Position numbers and translations under genes: made by a program. Of a DNA stretch of 64,000 nucleotides, positions 60,696-64,000 are shown piece after piece (position 1 is the first letter of the stretch; each line of letters starts with the position of its first letter). The DNA is from Coriobacteriia bacterium (GTDB taxonomy: Bacteria > Actinomycetota > Coriobacteriia > Coriobacteriales > UBA8131): NCBI GenBank assembly GCA_009784945.1, contig WQXH01000003.1:1-64000 (forward strand). Direction: 5' to 3'. A model generated the notes under the pieces. The model was given only the letters and a program-made list of their open reading frames with translations, was not told where the DNA came from and searched no databases.

Positions 60696-61739
60696 TCATC
60701 TTTCTATATCTAGTAAAGCTTGAGCAATCTCTGCACTGCTCATTCCAGGCTTTTGCAGCTCGGCAGACTGATCTCCTTTCTCAGAGTTTGGAGACCCTTG
60801 GTCTGCATGAGCTTCATAGATCCACGTCTTTGCATCTGCGATTAACGGCAGATCTTCGTGTTGATGCACGATAGCTTCAGCTCGCTGCACCTTTCCATTA
60901 TGACTTATTGACGACAGCAATGCATCACCAGTTAGTAAATCGCTACTTGCCTTGGGTGTTATCTGATGTAATTCGCCTGGAAGAACCCGGGGGTTATGGT
61001 AGCTGGTGTGCACGCGTCCCGATGTGCTAATGGCAGATGCAGGACACCAGTGTACACAGGCGAGGCAGGCTTCGCACTTATTGGAGCGAATGGGCGCCAC
61101 GGGCACAGAGCCCTCCAAGTTCAACTGAATGTTTTGTGCAGGGCACACCAAGACGCAGATACCGCAACCATTACAACGCTTATGAATGCGAAAAAGGATA
61201 TGCTTCCTGCGAAACTCAGCAAAGTGACGCACAGCCCAGGCAAGAAGCTTGTTAGCGCGAGGAAAGTAATTTTCTTGACGATACGAAATTGCTGTGGCTA
61301 TCACTTCAAGTTGTCGCTCCATCTCATCCAGGCGTTTGCAGATGGTTGCCTGCGAAGGGCTCACCAGTCCAACGTTTCCCATCATACGTACATTGGCTGT
61401 GTAGTTGAGAGCAGCGCCTCTGGAAACGAGTAGTTCGTCTATATCCCAAAACTCATTGGATCCAAAGAGCGAGTAGTTAGAAACTGCAAAGTAGTAGCAG
61501 TCTGGATTGATAGGCATAGACTGAATAAAACCGCGTAGCATTTCGGGGATGGTGGCTCGTTGAACCGGAAAAACAAAACCAAGCACCTCTGCTCCGCGAG
61601 CGGCAATATAAGGGTCTTTATTGACCAGTGAGCCGGGTATCGAGACCGGGTCGCCAACACCTAGCTCCTTGGCTAGATGGTTGGCAACAACAAGGCTGTT
61701 ACCAGTGGCACTAAAGTAGTATATGGCAGTCTTACTCAT
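60696..61739 (-). CDS. EFR1-like flavodoxin-ferredoxin protein
   Basis: MSKTAIYYFSATGNSLVVANHLAKELG; HKRCNGCGICVLVCPAQNIQL...CEACLACVHWCPASAI. Confidence 0.88.
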   Translation of the reverse strand: MSKTAIYYFSATGNSLVVANHLAKELGVGDPVSIPGSLVNKDPYIAARGAEVLGFVFPVQRATIPEMLRGFIQSMPINPDCYYFAVSNYSLFGSNEFWDIDELLVSRGAALNYTANVRMMGNVGLVSPSQATICKRLDEMERQLEVIATAISYRQENYFPRANKLLAWAVRHFAEFRRKHILFRIHKRCNGCGICVLVCPAQNIQLNLEGSVPVAPIRSNKCEACLACVHWCPASAISTSGRVHTSYHNPRVLPGELHQITPKASSDLLTGDALLSSISHNGKVQRAEAIVHQHEDLPLIADAKTWIYEAHADQGSPNSEKGDQSAELQKPGMSSAEIAQALLDIER

Positions 61740-62069
61740 AGACTCAAACCAAGCGATGCTCTCTCGATTATCCTGCATTGGCCATTAACGAGGTGACACT
61801 AGTACCGACGCAACCGGTAGACGTAACTTGTGGACGTAACCTGTGAAGCAAGGGCGAGGCTTGTGCCCTAGCCAAGACCACGGTACCCGATGTATCGGTT
61901 GTCATTTGGGTACATCTGCGCCAGGCGGTGTGTGCGCAATCGTAAGCGGTACGCACAAGGAGACAAAAACCAAAGACAAAGGGCAAAATGTTGGCAAAAG
62001 AGATACCTTGATAGATAATGGACTCCAGCCAAACTTTTGTAATAAGAGTAAAGGGAGTTCCGGTGCATA

Positions 62070-63350
62070 ATGAGCCACTATGAGTCAAGCAAAAAAATCA
62101 GCGCAGAAGAAGCTACCAATACCATCTTAGGCTTTGCCAAGGCGCTTGAGCCCGAGCGCGTTCCTATGCTACAGGCAAGGGGAAGGGTACTGGCCAAAGA
62201 TATCGCAAGCGATATTGACATTGCCCCCTTTGATAACTCAGCGATGGATGGCTATGCTCTTTTGGCATCTGACACTGCCAATGCCAGTCCTGAGCACCCC
62301 GTGAGCCTGAGAGTCGTGGGAGCAATAGGAGCCGGCAGTGTTTTTAGCGGCACGTTGCAAGGGGGGCAGGCCGTGCGTATTATGACTGGCGCTATGCTGC
62401 CTGCTGGAGCGGATGCGGTGGTGATGATAGAGCATGTTGAGCTCGTTGATGCGTCTCTCCAAAAGCCAGAGGGTGTTCAAATCATATTGACCAAGAGGGC
62501 TGAGTCGGGCTTGAATGTGCGGCTCAAAGGCGAAGAAGTTTGTTGCGGAGAAGTGCTGCTTGGGGCAGGCACTGTGCTCACTGCTGCCGGTATAGGACTC
62601 TTGGCAGCCACCGGCAATACGCACGTAGAGCTCATCAGACGTCCGCGCGTAGCCATACTTTCAACAGGCAGCGAGCTGGTGGATCCAGGCGAGCTTCCCG
62701 AGCCAGGAAAAATACGCAATTCTAACTGCTTTTCGCTTTCTGCGGCGGTGAGTGCCGCCGGGGGAGAGCCCCATATCTTAGGTATTATCAAAGACGACAA
62801 GGACGAGATTTGCGCGGCAGTGCAAAAGGCTGTGGCAGCACACGATATGGTGCTTATTAGCGGCGGCGCTGCCGGCGGCGATTATGACTACGGCTATCAG
62901 GTCTTAAGTGAGCTTGGTACGGTGCACTTTCGTAAGATCAACATGCGTCCTGGCAAGGCACAGACTTTCAGCATTATTGACGACACCATTGTTGTAGGGC
63001 TTGCAGGAAACCCTGCAGCCGCCCTGGTAGGCTTTGAGGTATTACTGCGTCCGGCTCTGCGCTTTATGCAGGGCTATAAAAAGATCAAGCGGCCAATAAC
63101 GAAAGCGCGTCTTGCGGCCGATACCTTCAAGCCGGACTCCCGGCGATTTTATATCAGAGCTCGCGTTGAGTACGACAAAGAAACAGGCGAGCATGTGGTT
63201 GCGCCCGAGCAACACCAATCCTCCGCCTTGCTCGGTGCCATGCAAAACGCTAACTGCCTGGTAGTGTTACAAGAAGGGCTCACCGGCAGTCTTAAGAACG
63301 AACTCGTTACCTGCCTCAGGCTCGACATTGACGAAGGCGTGGTAATCTAG
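62070..63350 (+). CDS. moeA: Molybdopterin molybdenumtransferase MoeA
   Basis: DIDIAPFDNSAMDGYAL; VRIMTGAMLPAGADAVVMIE; ILSTGSELVDPGE; MRPGKAQTFSII. Confidence 0.93.
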   Translation: MSHYESSKKISAEEATNTILGFAKALEPERVPMLQARGRVLAKDIASDIDIAPFDNSAMDGYALLASDTANASPEHPVSLRVVGAIGAGSVFSGTLQGGQAVRIMTGAMLPAGADAVVMIEHVELVDASLQKPEGVQIILTKRAESGLNVRLKGEEVCCGEVLLGAGTVLTAAGIGLLAATGNTHVELIRRPRVAILSTGSELVDPGELPEPGKIRNSNCFSLSAAVSAAGGEPHILGIIKDDKDEICAAVQKAVAAHDMVLISGGAAGGDYDYGYQVLSELGTVHFRKINMRPGKAQTFSIIDDTIVVGLAGNPAAALVGFEVLLRPALRFMQGYKKIKRPITKARLAADTFKPDSRRFYIRARVEYDKETGEHVVAPEQHQSSALLGAMQNANCLVVLQEGLTGSLKNELVTCLRLDIDEGVVI

Positions 63351-63374
63351 TACCAGCTAAAAGGGAGCACCCAA

Positions 63375-64000
63375 GTGTCTTTTGACCAACATGGCAGAAC
63401 CATAGACTACCTGCGTATTTCGGTTACCGATCGATGTAATCTGCGCTGCCTGTACTGCATGCCAGAAGAGGGTGTGCCATCCAAATCTCACGACTCCATG
63501 CTCAGCCTCGAAGAGATTGCCAGCTTTGCCAGGATAGCAGCAGGCGAGGGATTTAAGCGTATCAGGCTCACGGGCGGGGAGCCACTGGTGCGCTTGGGAA
63601 TAGAAGAGCTGGTGACCAAGCTGAGAGCAATACCGGGCGTAGAGTCCATTGCAATGACCACCAATGGGATACTTCTTCCCAAGATGGCCAAAAAACTCAA
63701 GGAGGCGGGTCTCAGTCGAGTCAATATCTCTCTTGACACACTCGACCCAGACCAGTATCACCACATTACACGCTGGGGAAACATCAAAGAAGTGCATAGA
63801 GGTATAGACACTGCGCTCGAGCTTGGCTTTAGGCCTGTCAAGATCAATGTTGTAGTTGTGAGAAGTCTTGACCAAGATCTCCTGGCCTTTGTTCGTATGA
63901 GCTTGGACAGACCGCTGCATGTGAGATTCATCGAGTATATGCCTGTGGGAGGCTCGTTGGGCAACGAAGGCCTTGGTTGGACAAAGGAAGATACAATTCC
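63375..64000 (+). CDS. moaA: GTP 3',8-cyclase MoaA (partial, runs off the right edge)
   Basis: GTG start: VSFDQHGRTIDYLRISVTDRCNLRCLYCMPEEGV...RLTGGEPLVR...MTTNGILLP; not in the ORF track because the stop lies beyond the window. Confidence 0.95.
   Translation, partial: MSFDQHGRTIDYLRISVTDRCNLRCLYCMPEEGVPSKSHDSMLSLEEIASFARIAAGEGFKRIRLTGGEPLVRLGIEELVTKLRAIPGVESIAMTTNGILLPKMAKKLKEAGLSRVNISLDTLDPDQYHHITRWGNIKEVHRGIDTALELGFRPVKINVVVVRSLDQDLLAFVRMSLDRPLHVRFIEYMPVGGSLGNEGLGWTKEDTI

Overview
This is a 64 kb actinobacterial-type chromosomal window, probably Coriobacteriia-like (inferred from gene content, not tested). No rRNA, tRNA or CRISPR array was recognised. From left to right it contains: a giant Cna-B repeat surface protein on the minus strand, running off the left edge (2..9907); an RHH/PIN toxin-antitoxin pair and an AbiE-type pair; a long plus-strand housekeeping block (RNA methyltransferase, aconitase-family hydratase, cyclophilin, TPR protein, ndk, mreBCD-PBP2-rodA, B12 radical SAM pair, pcrA/uvrD, CPBP protease, ABC-F, M50 protease, trpS, scpAB, rluB-like); a minus-strand formate-hydrogenlyase / group 4 [NiFe]-hydrogenase locus; and rnd, an EFR1-like flavodoxin-ferredoxin, moeA and moaA (off the right edge). 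The supplied ORF track misses or splits three genes: the edge-truncated Cna-B gene, the selenoprotein fdhF (in-frame UGA at 58498..58500) and edge-truncated moaA. The best second-look items are: (1) a formate-hydrogenlyase operon with canonical gene order, broken between hyfC and hyfD by a ~5 kb cassette, with the same 18-nt promoter-like sequence upstream of both halves; (2) an AbiE operon whose perfect 17-bp palindrome brackets a TATAAT box and overlaps the start codon, predicting an autoregulated leaderless mRNA; (3) a tandemly duplicated 129-bp long-hairpin element between trpS and scpA; (4) a perfect 23-bp-arm palindrome inside the ABC-F coding sequence; (5) several MITE/REP-like palindromic elements in intergenic DNA.
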